Shown here: piece after piece, positions 30,044-38,371 of the stretch
Layout: each line of letters opens with the position of its first letter
How positions within the stretch are numbered: position 1 is the stretch's first letter
Source of the DNA: Verrucomicrobiaceae bacterium
Lineage (GTDB): Bacteria; Verrucomicrobiota; Verrucomicrobiia; Verrucomicrobiales; Verrucomicrobiaceae
Reading direction: 5' to 3'
NCBI GenBank assembly: GCA_016713245.1
Contig: JADJPM010000004.1
Coordinates: 2,294,001-2,358,000 of the forward strand
DNA: 64,000 nucleotides
The notes under the pieces: model-generated
The model's database searches: none
Told to the model about the DNA's origin: nothing
What the model saw: the letters and a program-made list of their open reading frames with translations, nothing else
Position numbers and translations under genes: made by a program

Positions 30044-31206
30044 GGCTGAAAGACGGTCTGTTCAAAGTGTTGGAGAGTGTTGCGAGTACTCATGGCCGCA
30101 AAGTGTTTGAAGCGGTTCGTGATATGTTGTCTCGTCTTAATGGATCGGAGACCCACATCTCGGTGCTCTGGGCTGCCTTACTTGAGCTGTTTGCGAAGAT
30201 CGCGAAGACGAACAAATATTACGGAGAAGCCGTCCCGGAGCTTTATCGTGCTCTTGCGAACTTTTCATGTGCATGGGTTCGAGCATCAGGAGTGTCTGCA
30301 ACCGCCGAGGTGTTTGGCTACCACCCACAACTAATTCCAGATACAATGATGAAGCTGTTGGTTCTTCATCTTCAAGACTCCTATGTTCACGTTCATAAGC
30401 AAGCAATCGGAGCATTCCGCGATATGTGGATTGAGGATAATGATGTTCAGATCGTTGCCTGCTTGAGGTTGAAAGGATTATGGCAAGCGTACGGCAACAA
30501 CCCGGAGATCCGGGCTGACATTCTGGCGGCTCTTTTGCATGTTTGCCGTGACAACAAACAGATGTGGCATGCATTCGCTTGCCTACCTTCGTTGGAGATG
30601 GCGAAATCGGAAGAGCCTTTTCGGGCTCAATCAGCGCTTCAGGCATTAGATCAGCACTTTACAGATCTTAGCGACGGCCAGCGCGTCTCTTTTGTTTGTG
30701 CCGTATTAGATTTTATCGAGCGTGATCGAATCGAACACGGCGATGAAATGAGTCAGAGCAGTTTTATTCTTCGGCTCTTTGATCTAGATCAGCGTGCGGT
30801 GTCCGTTACGGAACCAGACATGCTTAAGTCTGTGAAACAATTGGGGGGACAATTGCAGTATCCTTACGCAGCACTTATCATCTGTCAGGCACTTGCTCAT
30901 CAGGGGTATTGGAAAGGCGCTTTGACACTGATTCAGGCATTAAATGATGCACTTCCTGATGTCGAGAAATGGCGGGCGGCGAAGGACCTGATTGTGGCAC
31001 TGGCTGCCGTTTACGAGGCAGAAGCTTTTATAGCTGGCGGTGACATTGGTAGAGGGCTCACAACAGTTAAAATGGCACACACAAAGTTGATACAATATGT
31101 TCAAGACCAAAAAACTGCTGGAAGTGGCGCAAGCCGCATCGAATCATTCATCATGGCGAGTTCCGTTGCTCGAAGCATCGAAGGAGTTCAGCCTGACGAA
31201 GCCTGA
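30031..31206 (+). CDS. Third fragment of the giant protein: HEAT/TPR-like helical region
   Basis: This 391-residue frame is all-helical with repeats of about 40 residues (ALLELFAKIAKTNKYYGEAV, MMKLLVLHLQDSYVHVHKQA, FRDMWIEDNDVQIVACLRLK). Similar repeat folds mediate protein or nucleic-acid binding. Its last 30 residues (TAGSGASRIESFIMASS) are unlike the rest. The next frame, entered at the A-run of gaccaaaaaactgctgg (about 31105), gives LLEVAQAASNHSSW with matching helix character. The 110-bp overlap with the next frame is therefore more likely a frameshift than two genes. Confidence 0.65.
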   Translation: MFQMRLKDGLFKVLESVASTHGRKVFEAVRDMLSRLNGSETHISVLWAALLELFAKIAKTNKYYGEAVPELYRALANFSCAWVRASGVSATAEVFGYHPQLIPDTMMKLLVLHLQDSYVHVHKQAIGAFRDMWIEDNDVQIVACLRLKGLWQAYGNNPEIRADILAALLHVCRDNKQMWHAFACLPSLEMAKSEEPFRAQSALQALDQHFTDLSDGQRVSFVCAVLDFIERDRIEHGDEMSQSSFILRLFDLDQRAVSVTEPDMLKSVKQLGGQLQYPYAALIICQALAHQGYWKGALTLIQALNDALPDVEKWRAAKDLIVALAAVYEAEAFIAGGDIGRGLTTVKMAHTKLIQYVQDQKTAGSGASRIESFIMASSVARSIEGVQPDEA

Positions 31207-32683
31207 CGCGGCAATACCGAAGCTCACTGAAGCGGCTGGTGCGCTGCGACTGGTTGTCGAAGCGGCATCGGAGCCTCCTCGATTAGCAATGGAGGCAATG
31301 CATTGCTTAATTTGTTCCCTTCTCAGTTATGTCAATTGGATACACTCCCTTAGAAGTGGGCTCAATGATGCTGCCACACATCGTGATGCCGCAAAAACTC
31401 ATGCCGAAATCGGATTGTCCATTATCGGGATACCGCCTCCTAGGTTTTCTTGGTTTCCGCTCATCGAACACGGTCTTCGTCAGGCAAGCAGCGTTAGCAA
31501 AATCGGTGAAGTGAAAGATGTCCTGTTAGCAGTCAGCCAGATCGCCGTCCCAATACCTCAGTTACAGATGATCAATTCTATAGAGTACTTCGCCAACAGC
31601 GGAGTCGTATTGCGTGAGGACAAAAACGTGGCCGGACCTGTGCTATTCAAGTCAGATTCCCCAAAGGTTATAGCACTTTTGGCGCAGATTGATGGACAGC
31701 CCTGGCTTGAGACCTTGTCAATTCAAGCGGGACAGTCATTTTCAATGGTCCTTTCTGGCGAGTTTCTGGGCTGGCCGGAAGATTGCGACCAAATGATGAT
31801 TCGCTTCACACATACACTGCCCCCCGAACATCTCAAAGTTGGTAGCCTTTTGTTCGTCAGAGATGGCCAGGAGAAACCCGTTCAGTTTAAGATTAGATCA
31901 GAAACGTCATTTCCAGTGCCCCAGTCAATCTTGAGCGATCCAATTGAACTGAGGCCGTATGTGGAATTTACTAGCACCACTGATTCACAGGTTCGTTATG
32001 TTGTGGAGGATGTTGTGGGATGCTTCAAATTGCGGGCAAGAATCACAGACCCCAAGACTTCGGCGGTACTTTCAAAGTATCCGGTAATTAACACCAAGAT
32101 TGTTGAGGTCGTCGACAGTATCAGAAAGAGGTTTTCTCATATCCCCGCCAACGAGATCGCGGACTTCTGCGACATGATGTCTGCGATTGGCAATTTTCAA
32201 GGCCAGTGCCTTCAAGAAGCCAGATACAAAAAGGGCATAGAGGTTTCGGAGAGTACATTCCAACAAGAGTTGCTCCGGCATCTTCGGACCATTCTGCCAG
32301 CCTCAGAAGTGCTTGAGGCACCACGTTTTGGAGGCGGACCAACGGATATCCATTTCAGAACGGTCATTGTGGAAAATAAAGTGGCAGATTCTTGCCCTGA
32401 CCGGCCAGCATTTGCGAAGAAGCACGAAGCCCAACTTGCTCAGTACTCCGCAGGCAAAGGGGTAAGCCTGAGCATCTTGTGCGTTTTGGATTTGAGTGTG
32501 AAGCACGCTGCACCTGCGCAGGCATCCAACAGTATTTTATTGTCGGAGGCGTCGGCTCACGGCTTTCCTGATGGGACGCAACACCCTACGTTCGTCACCT
32601 CAGTATTTGTTGAGGGCGCGATGCCCAACCCAAGCGACTACGCCAAGAATCGGCGAGCGATCGACGGAAACCCGGCCACATGA
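31097..32683 (+). CDS. C-terminal part of the giant protein: PD-(D/E)XK nuclease domain
   Basis: This frame has 528 residues. The first ~150 residues continue the helices, and about 180-340 are beta-rich (LSIQAGQSFSMVLSGEF, LRPYVEFTSTTDSQVRYVVE). From about 385 a restriction-endonuclease-like core appears: FQQELLRHL with Glu391, PRFGGGPTDIHF with Asp417, VIVENKV with Glu426 and Lys428 (ExK), and QLAQY at 446-450, the QxxxY helix of the RecB/Cas4-like group. This is the complete set expected of a metal-dependent nuclease. I know no named family with this zinc-helical-beta-nuclease order. Low GC and isolation suggest horizontal transfer, and a defence role is inference. Confidence 0.72.
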   Translation: MFKTKKLLEVAQAASNHSSWRVPLLEASKEFSLTKPDAAIPKLTEAAGALRLVVEAASEPPRLAMEAMHCLICSLLSYVNWIHSLRSGLNDAATHRDAAKTHAEIGLSIIGIPPPRFSWFPLIEHGLRQASSVSKIGEVKDVLLAVSQIAVPIPQLQMINSIEYFANSGVVLREDKNVAGPVLFKSDSPKVIALLAQIDGQPWLETLSIQAGQSFSMVLSGEFLGWPEDCDQMMIRFTHTLPPEHLKVGSLLFVRDGQEKPVQFKIRSETSFPVPQSILSDPIELRPYVEFTSTTDSQVRYVVEDVVGCFKLRARITDPKTSAVLSKYPVINTKIVEVVDSIRKRFSHIPANEIADFCDMMSAIGNFQGQCLQEARYKKGIEVSESTFQQELLRHLRTILPASEVLEAPRFGGGPTDIHFRTVIVENKVADSCPDRPAFAKKHEAQLAQYSAGKGVSLSILCVLDLSVKHAAPAQASNSILLSEASAHGFPDGTQHPTFVTSVFVEGAMPNPSDYAKNRRAIDGNPAT

Positions 32684-32963
32684 ACCGGGCAGGAGCCGCT
32701 TCTTGACAGTCGCCGAGCCTCCCATTCTCAGGGCAGCCAGCAGCGCTGCTGAGTAGTTGCAGCAGATCTGTCTGGAGCCGCACCCCCGAAGAAAATAGGA
32801 GGGCGCGTGGAACTGCCTGACAAATCGACTCCCCATCGTTAGCTGCCGGTTGTTGGTGTGGGTGGCGCGGCTGGCGGATGAGTGCATCCACGCTACATGT
32901 TCCTGCCTTGACCTCTTGCGTTTTCCTAGTCTCTGGCGGTGTGACCTAGTGAGACCGGAAGGC

Positions 32964-32985
32964 AAACAGGTTGGAAAACCTGTTT
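32964..32985. repeat. Perfect 9-bp stem hairpin
   Basis: AAACAGGTT (32964-32972) and AACCTGTTT (32977-32985) pair exactly around GGAA. On the minus strand it is headed by GGTA. It resembles dispersed palindromic repeats, but I saw only one copy. Confidence 0.5.
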
Positions 32986-33193
32986 ACCTCCAACGCTCGC
33001 CGCGTTGTCGGGCTGCGCCCAGCCGTCCCGGATGCCTGTCTCGCCTCCATCTTTCGGCTAGGCTCCCTTTCTTTTGCGGTCTTTGCGAGCCTTTGCGGCC
33101 ATTCCTTGTCTGGGCTCTTGCGGTTATCCTTCCCCCGCCTGCAACGCTGCTGCGTAGGACTGCGGGCAGGTCTGCGGTGGGCCATGCCTTGAA

Positions 33194-33216
33194 CCGCGAG
33201 CGGAGTCGCGGACTAC
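33194..33216 (-). repeat. REP element, GTAG-headed
   Basis: On the minus strand it reads GTAGT followed by CCGCGA-CTCCGC-TCGCGG, a six-base perfect stem. Head and layout match the other GTAG elements of this window. It lies in the thrS upstream region. Confidence 0.6.
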
Positions 33217-33377
33217 GTCACACGGACCACTGACCCCAGAACCGGGAGGAAGAGGCGGAGTAGGAGACGGAGGTGGATTAACCAAGAACCAAGAACGAAG
33301 AACTCTTCGCCCTTTACCCTTCGCCCTCCGCTTTGCGGCTTGAAACCCGGCACGGCTTGCGCCAAGTGCGCGGCCCC

Positions 33378-35339
33378 ATGTCCGCCGAACGCAAGACCCT
33401 CGAAGAACGCGCCCAGATGTCTGATATTGACCGTCTGCGGCACTCCTGTGCCCACGTGATGGCCACCGCCATCCTGCGCCTGTGGCCGAATGCCCAGTTC
33501 GCCTACGGTCCACCGGTGGAAAACGGCTTCTATTATGACTTTGATCTGCCGGACCATCGCATCACGCCGGATGACTTCGAGAAGATCGAGGCGGAGATGA
33601 AAAAGATCGCCAAGGAGAACCAGAAGTTCGACTGGAAGGGCGTCACGCGTGAGGAAGCCATCGCGATGGCGAAAAGCGGTCGCCTCGGTGGCCTGAGCGA
33701 GCGTCCGGGCAATCCGAGCACCTTCAAACTCGACCTGCTTGAGAAGATTCCGGAAGGCGAGCAGATCAGCACGTTTACCAACGGCGAATTCATCGACCTC
33801 TGCGCCGGACCACACGTGGGCTACACCTCGAAGTGCAAGAACGTGAAGCTGATGTCGGTCAGCTCGTCCTTCTACATGGGCGACGAGACGAAGCCGCAGC
33901 TCCAGCGCCTCTACGGCACCGCTTTCCCATCCAAGGAAGAACTCGAAGCGCACCTCGTGCAGCTCGAAGAGGCCAAAAAACGCGACCACCGCAAGCTGGG
34001 CCGCGAATTGAAGCTCTTCCACATCGACGAGGACGTGGGCCAAGGTTTGATCCTCTGGACGCCGAACGGCGCGACACTGCGCCAGGAACTGCAAAACTTC
34101 ATCAGCGAGGAACTACGCAAGCAGGGCTACTCCCAGGTCTTCACGCCGCACATCGGCAAAACGGTGCTCTACAAGACCAGCGGCCACTTCCCCTATTATA
34201 AAGACAGCCAGTTCAGCCCGGTCATCGAGAACGACGACCTCGCCAAGGTCATCAAAGAAGGCTGCGGCTGCTGCGAGGTCATGGAGCGCCTCGGCGCGGT
34301 CTCCGCGAAACTGCGCAGCCAGCTCAATGAGCGTGTCGGCACTGAAGTCGTGCCCGAGGACCGTGTGATGGCCGATGAAAAGCTGCTCGATGGCTTCCTG
34401 CTGAAGCCGATGAACTGCCCGCATCACATCAAGATCTTCGACAGCCAGCCGCGCAGCTACCGCGACCTGCCGGTGCGCCTCGCCGAATTCGGCACGGTGT
34501 ATCGCTGGGAGCAAAGCGGTGAATTGAACGGCATGACCCGCGTCCGCGGCTTCACGCAGGATGACGCGCACCTCTTCTGCACCGAGGAACAAGTCGCCGC
34601 CGAAGTGCTCGGCTGCCTCTCGCTGGTCAAAATCGTGCTCAACACCCTCGGCATGCACGACTACCGCGTCCGCGTCGGCCTGCGCGATCCCGACAGCAGC
34701 AAGTTCACCGGCGATCCCGCCAAGTGGGACGCGGCCGAAGACGCCTGCCGCAAAGCCGCCGCCACGCTCGGCGTGCCGTTCACCGAGGAACCCGGTGAAG
34801 CCGCGTTCTACGGCCCGAAGATCGACTTCGTCATCAAAGACGTCATCGGCCGCGAATGGCAGCTCGGCACCGTGCAGGTCGATTACGTCCTGCCCGTGCG
34901 CTTTGACCTCAGCTACATCGGCCCCGACAACAAGCCGCACCGCCCCGTCATGATCCACCGTGCGCCGTTTGGCAGCATGGAGCGCTTCTGCGGCGTGCTC
35001 ATCGAGCACTTCGCCGGACACTTCCCCGCCTGGCTCGCCCCCGAGCAGGTCCGCGTGCTCACCATCAGCGAAAAGAGCGACGAATTCGCCACCGAAGCCC
35101 TCAACCAGCTCAAAGCCGCCGGTCTGCGTGCCACCTACGACGACGCGTCCGAAAAGATCGGCGCGAAGATCCGCAACGCCCAGCTCGACAAGATCCCCTA
35201 CATGCTCGTCATCGGCGAAAAAGAAGCCGCCGCCCAGTCCGTGGCCGTCCGCCACGCGAAACGCGGCGACCTCGGCGTGAAATCGCTCGCAGAGTTCGTG
35301 AGCGAGATCACCGCAGAGGTGAAGGAGCGGAGGCTTTGA
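33378..35339 (+). CDS. thrS: Threonyl-tRNA synthetase lacking the TGS domain
   Basis: The protein has about 653 residues from ATG 33378 (33417 is an alternative). The editing domain carries HSCAHVMATAILRLWPNAQF (HxxxH) and FIDLCAGPHVG. The class II catalytic core has KPMNCPHHIKIF with the zinc-ligand Cys, RYGTVYRWEQSGEL-like motif 2 (seen as FGTVYRWEQSGELNGMTRVR) and VMIHRAPFGSMERF (motif 3). The anticodon-binding domain is LAPEQVRVLTISEK onward. The N-terminal TGS domain of most bacterial enzymes is absent. An insert of about 45 residues with CGCC lies before LKPMNCP. It charges tRNA-Thr in the cytoplasm. Confidence 0.95.
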   Translation: MSAERKTLEERAQMSDIDRLRHSCAHVMATAILRLWPNAQFAYGPPVENGFYYDFDLPDHRITPDDFEKIEAEMKKIAKENQKFDWKGVTREEAIAMAKSGRLGGLSERPGNPSTFKLDLLEKIPEGEQISTFTNGEFIDLCAGPHVGYTSKCKNVKLMSVSSSFYMGDETKPQLQRLYGTAFPSKEELEAHLVQLEEAKKRDHRKLGRELKLFHIDEDVGQGLILWTPNGATLRQELQNFISEELRKQGYSQVFTPHIGKTVLYKTSGHFPYYKDSQFSPVIENDDLAKVIKEGCGCCEVMERLGAVSAKLRSQLNERVGTEVVPEDRVMADEKLLDGFLLKPMNCPHHIKIFDSQPRSYRDLPVRLAEFGTVYRWEQSGELNGMTRVRGFTQDDAHLFCTEEQVAAEVLGCLSLVKIVLNTLGMHDYRVRVGLRDPDSSKFTGDPAKWDAAEDACRKAAATLGVPFTEEPGEAAFYGPKIDFVIKDVIGREWQLGTVQVDYVLPVRFDLSYIGPDNKPHRPVMIHRAPFGSMERFCGVLIEHFAGHFPAWLAPEQVRVLTISEKSDEFATEALNQLKAAGLRATYDDASEKIGAKIRNAQLDKIPYMLVIGEKEAAAQSVAVRHAKRGDLGVKSLAEFVSEITAEVKERRL

Positions 35340-35342
35340 GGC

Positions 35343-35906
35343 TCAATCCCACAGGCCCAGCAGTCTCAGCGCATTGATCCTCGCTCCCCTTCCTGAGAAG
35401 GAGAAGTGAACATCAATCGGATGGGCAATGCCCGAGCTTGAGACGATCACGTTGTCCTCGTGGACGTCAGTGACCAAAACTTGCCCCACCGGACCTCCGT
35501 CGATCCAAAAGCTCGCTTTGTTTGTGCCGGGTTTCTCATGGATCAATCCTTGTGCCTCCAAGACATTTACCAATTGCTGCCAGACGGGATGCCTGCCGCT
35601 GATGAATGGTTGGGAGATGACAACTTGAAGATTGTTTTGATCCTCAAAAAAGCCCTCCAAGCGAATTTCATCTCCAAAAAAGTGATTCGCTAGGAGATGG
35701 TCAGTCAGATAGTCGAAGAGCAGTGGTGCCGGTTTGAAGAAGGTCTCAAAGGTTAGATCATCTATCTCCCGAGGATCATAGACTTTGATGACACGGCTCT
35801 TTTCACGCCAAGTCCCCACACGGTGCTCTAGCCCCTGCCTCAGCGAATCTGGTGAGTCCGGGGAAATCAGATGCTGCACCCATTCGACTACATCAGCATC
35901 CAGCAT
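35343..35906 (-). CDS. Kinase-like protein of the phage 'polyvalent protein' type, C-terminal part
   Basis: The frame has 187 residues. The series KSRVIKVYDPREIDDL, LLANHFFGDEIRLEGFF, NLQVVISQPFISGRHPVWQQ and FWIDGGPVGQVLVTDVHEDN resembles the kinase-like domains of polyvalent phage and ICE proteins, with a D-h-h-D-N end. This similarity is from memory and weak. In the same frame upstream of the ATG (35906) the sequence reads ALADFGREQAL, which looks like real protein. It suggests that the true gene starts at 36088 and is split by a frameshift. GC is low compared with the flanks. Confidence 0.5.
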   Translation of the reverse strand: MLDADVVEWVQHLISPDSPDSLRQGLEHRVGTWREKSRVIKVYDPREIDDLTFETFFKPAPLLFDYLTDHLLANHFFGDEIRLEGFFEDQNNLQVVISQPFISGRHPVWQQLVNVLEAQGLIHEKPGTNKASFWIDGGPVGQVLVTDVHEDNVIVSSSGIAHPIDVHFSFSGRGARINALRLLGLWD

Positions 35907-36088
35907 CAGAGCCTGCTCACGGCCGAAATCGGCGAGTGCGCATATTTCCTACTTTGTTGGATCTCCAGGATAGCGGCTCCTGTAAAAGGTCCCTGCGTCA
36001 ACAACTGCTGCTGCCGCGCTTCGGAGAAGTCCCTGCGAACCTCCGAATAGGGCTTTAGCTTTTTTGTGCTGACTGTGTTCGAGTTCAT
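35906..36088 (-). pseudogene. N-terminal fragment belonging to the kinase-like gene
   Basis: From ATG 36088 the frame gives MNSNTVSTKKLKPYSEVRRD and continues to IQQSRKYA, then derails (HSPISAVSRL) and stops at 35906, overlapping the next ATG as TGATG. The downstream frame, read from the same point, gives ALADFGREQAL. A shift near 35940 (aaatatgcgcac) would join the two. A translationally coupled pair of genes is the alternative reading. Confidence 0.45.
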
Positions 36089-36225
36089 GTTGCGAGTGCA
36101 AGAGGTGTTAAACTGGTCTCCCAGACGATAAACGCAAGGCTGCATTCCGGCAAGAGCCCCCATGCTTCATCACCCAGAAAGCCATCATCATTTCGGGTAT
36201 CGCTGACTTTGACGACTTATTCCAA

Positions 36226-37245
36226 TCAGGCTTTCACGGCCCAGCGGAGCTTGGCGGGCGAGGCGCGGGGATTGGAGCGGATTTCTTCGGCGGAGGGGCG
36301 GATGACGTCGTCGTTGGTTTCGCTGAAAATGCCACCGCGAAGGGCATCGCGGAGGAGGTGCTTCACGCGACGGTCTTCACCGCTGTGGAAGGTGAGGATG
36401 GCGACGCGACCTCCGGGGCGAAGGCAGTCGGGTAGTTGATTGAGGAAGGTATCGAGGGCGGTGAATTCTTCGTTCACCGCGATGCGCAGGGCCTGGAAAA
36501 CGCGGCGCACGGTCGCTTCTCGCTCGTCTTCATCGAGGCGGAAGGGCAACGCAGAGCGGATGGCCGCAGCGAAGGCGGTGGTGCTGACCTGATCGGTGCC
36601 TGCGAGAGCCTGCGCGAGGATTTCAGCACGCGGTTCATCCGCGTTTTCGCTGAGGAGGGACTGCAGTTTGGAGGCGGAGAGCTTTTGGAGCATGTCGCGG
36701 GCACTGACGCCGCGCTTGGGATTCATGCGCATGTCCAGCGGGCCGTCGTGCTTGAAGCTGAAGCCACGCGATGGATTATCGAACTGCATGCTGGAGCAGC
36801 CGAGGTCCGCGAGGATCACATCGGCCCCGTCCTCCCAACCGACTTCCGCCAAGGCACGCGGCAGACCGGCGAAGTTCATGCGTTTGACGATGAGAGCCTC
36901 CGGCGCGGCTTTCTCGCGGAGGCGAGTCTCGGTGCGCTCGATCTCAAGAGGGTCCTGATCGAGGCCGAGTAAGGTGGCACCCGCTTCGAGGAGGGCGGCG
37001 GCATGCCCACCGCTGCCGAGCGTGCAATCGACGGCTCGCTCACCCGGCTTCGGGGCGAGCACCTGCATGATTTGCGGGAGTAAAATGGGCACATGCAAAC
37101 CAGCAGGCGTCTTTCCGGCGGCACGCACCTTGGCGAGCGTCTCGGAGTCCTGCGCATGCTCCTTGTATTTGTGCTCAAACTTTCGCGGGTTCTTCCCAGC
37201 ATAGCGTGGGCGACGCCGATGCTGCGTGGGCTGTACTTGGGCCAT
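36226..37245 (-). CDS. rsmH: 16S rRNA (cytosine(1402)-N(4))-methyltransferase
   Basis: The protein has 339 residues. After a basic N-terminal extension of about 45 residues it follows RsmH/MraW: HVPILLPQIM, DCTLGSGGHAAALLE (SAM-binding GxGGH), LGLDQDPLEI, ILADLGCSSMQFDNPSRGFS, FKHDGPLDMRM and VAILTFHSGEDRRVKHLLRD. It methylates C1402 of 16S rRNA. It normally sits in the dcw division cluster after mraZ; here it follows MazG-like, rppH and NlpC genes. The ATG at 37245 has an AGGA-like site inside a hairpin that is itself duplicated at 37383-37446. Confidence 0.95.
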   Translation of the reverse strand: MAQVQPTQHRRRPRYAGKNPRKFEHKYKEHAQDSETLAKVRAAGKTPAGLHVPILLPQIMQVLAPKPGERAVDCTLGSGGHAAALLEAGATLLGLDQDPLEIERTETRLREKAAPEALIVKRMNFAGLPRALAEVGWEDGADVILADLGCSSMQFDNPSRGFSFKHDGPLDMRMNPKRGVSARDMLQKLSASKLQSLLSENADEPRAEILAQALAGTDQVSTTAFAAAIRSALPFRLDEDEREATVRRVFQALRIAVNEEFTALDTFLNQLPDCLRPGGRVAILTFHSGEDRRVKHLLRDALRGGIFSETNDDVIRPSAEEIRSNPRASPAKLRWAVKA

Positions 37246-37446
37246 TCCTGGCCCCTCATCAGACGGCGCAGGAATGCCCCGGTTACTGTTTTCAGGTCGT
37301 TCGCGGGGGGTGGGGGGGGGGGGGGGCCCCCGCCCCCCCCGGGGGGCGGGCGCGGCCGCCGTGTTTTGGCGTTGCTGTATGGGGCCATTCCTGGCCCCTC
37401 ATCAGATGGGGCAGGAATGCCCCGGTTACTGTTTTCAGAGTCGTTC
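37240..37446. repeat. Direct duplication of a 63-bp leader containing a hairpin
   Basis: 37240-37302 and 37383-37446 are nearly identical (GGCCATTCCTGGCCCCTCAT to TTTTCAG(AG)TCGTTC). Each holds a stem ATTCCTG/CAGGAAT with CCCC/GGGG. The first copy contains the rsmH start codon; the second contains the same ATG context without the gene, and it runs into the stop of the MazG-like gene. Between them lies a 43-base pure G/C tract followed by GC-rich sequence. Real tandem duplication and an assembly joint are both possible. Confidence 0.6.
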
Positions 37447-37789
37447 ACAGCTCGTTGTATTTGGCGTTGCTGCCGCGGGCTTTGGCCACGGGATAGCGGC
37501 TTTCATTGCGTTCCACCTTGTCGAGCATGGCCTGGCCGAGATCGACGCCGAGATTGTGTGCCAGTTCGAAGAGGAGAATGCCGACATCCGCCATCTCGTC
37601 TTTGAGTTCGGGCATTTTTTCCTGCACCCGCTTCTCGATTTGATCGGGCTGCTGCCAGACGAAATGCTGGAGCAACTCACCGGCCTCGGCGGTGATGGCG
37701 ACGGCGAGTTCTTTGGGATTGTGAAACTGCATCCAGTCGCGGGCGTCGCGAAAGTCGATGATGCGGGAAGTGATGTCGGCAATGCTCAT
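37445..37789 (-). CDS. MazG-like nucleotide pyrophosphohydrolase
   Basis: The protein has 114 residues from ATG 37789. It has the MazG metal-binding pattern: AVAITAEAGELLQHFVWQQP (ExxE type) and KDEMADVGILLFELAHNLGV (E-xx-D). Small single-domain members hydrolyse (d)NTPs, often dCTP, to monophosphates and clean the nucleotide pool. The open frame extends upstream to 37834 without family sequence. It lies between rppH and rsmH on the same strand, giving a likely housekeeping operon. Confidence 0.88.
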   Translation of the reverse strand: MSIADITSRIIDFRDARDWMQFHNPKELAVAITAEAGELLQHFVWQQPDQIEKRVQEKMPELKDEMADVGILLFELAHNLGVDLGQAMLDKVERNESRYPVAKARGSNAKYNEL

Positions 37790-37840
37790 GAGGGCGCAGC
37801 ATGCGGGGGCTTCGTGGTGGACGCAACCCATCACCGCGTC

Positions 37841-38359
37841 TCAAAGGAGATCGAGCGAGAAGAAATCCTTCATCACCTGGCGATAGACGTTCCGCTTGAA
37901 TTTGGGCGTCCAGTCGAGCTGAAACTCACGCGGCTCGATCCAGCGAAAGGAGGCAAACTCCTGATGCGTGGCACACAGATCAATATCCGCATCCGAGCCG
38001 GTGTAGCGGCAGAGGTAATAGGTCTGCTCCTGGCCGGCATAGATGCCGTATTTGAGCCGGCCCTTGGGGAAGGCATAACGGTAGCCGCCACGCGTGGAAA
38101 GCACCTCCAGCAGCTCGCGGCGCACGCCGATCTCCTCCTGAAGTTCACGGAAGAGCGCCTGATCCGCCGTTTCGCCATCGTCCACGCCACCTTGGGGAAA
38201 TTGCCACGCGCCTTTGATGTTGATGCGCTCGCAGACGAGGATTTTGCCATCCTCGCGTTGAAGGATGGCGGCCACGTTGGGGCGGTAGAGGATCGGATCG
38301 GCGGGAAACAAAGCGTCAGGCACGCTTTGGTCATAAACCATGCTTGAGGTGCTCGCCAC
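37841..38359 (-). CDS. rppH: RNA pyrophosphohydrolase (Nudix)
   Basis: The protein is up to 172 residues from GTG 38359, or 166 from ATG 38341. After YRPNVAAILQREDGKILVCE the Nudix box is complete: GGVDDGETADQALFRELQEE followed by IG. WQFPQGGVDDGE and LDWTPKFKRNVYRQVMKDFF match RppH/Ap4A hydrolases, which remove pyrophosphate from the 5' end of mRNA and so start decay. The start is ambiguous because neither candidate has a clear ribosome site. Confidence 0.88.
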   Translation of the reverse strand: MASTSSMVYDQSVPDALFPADPILYRPNVAAILQREDGKILVCERINIKGAWQFPQGGVDDGETADQALFRELQEEIGVRRELLEVLSTRGGYRYAFPKGRLKYGIYAGQEQTYYLCRYTGSDADIDLCATHQEFASFRWIEPREFQLDWTPKFKRNVYRQVMKDFFSLDLL

Positions 38360-38371
38360 GAATTTACCCGA

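Larger units (their letters stand above)
32684..33377. other. Intergenic region, about 690 bp, REP-like hairpins only
   Basis: No supported gene or tRNA was found between the nuclease-domain gene and thrS. The stretch returns to high GC and contains two palindromes (32964-32985 and 33194-33216), a CAGCAGCGCTGCTG palindrome near 32736, and several AAGAACC/AAGAACG words just before thrS. It marks the right boundary of the low-GC island. Confidence 0.6.

Noticed and set aside
32684..33377. tRNA or small RNA gene in the thrS upstream gap
   Set aside because: Only short palindromes were found; no cloverleaf or T-loop consensus was seen.
35906..36088. Independent small gene translationally coupled by TGATG
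   Set aside because: Not excluded, but the downstream frame continues as plausible protein upstream of its ATG, so a frameshifted single gene is preferred.
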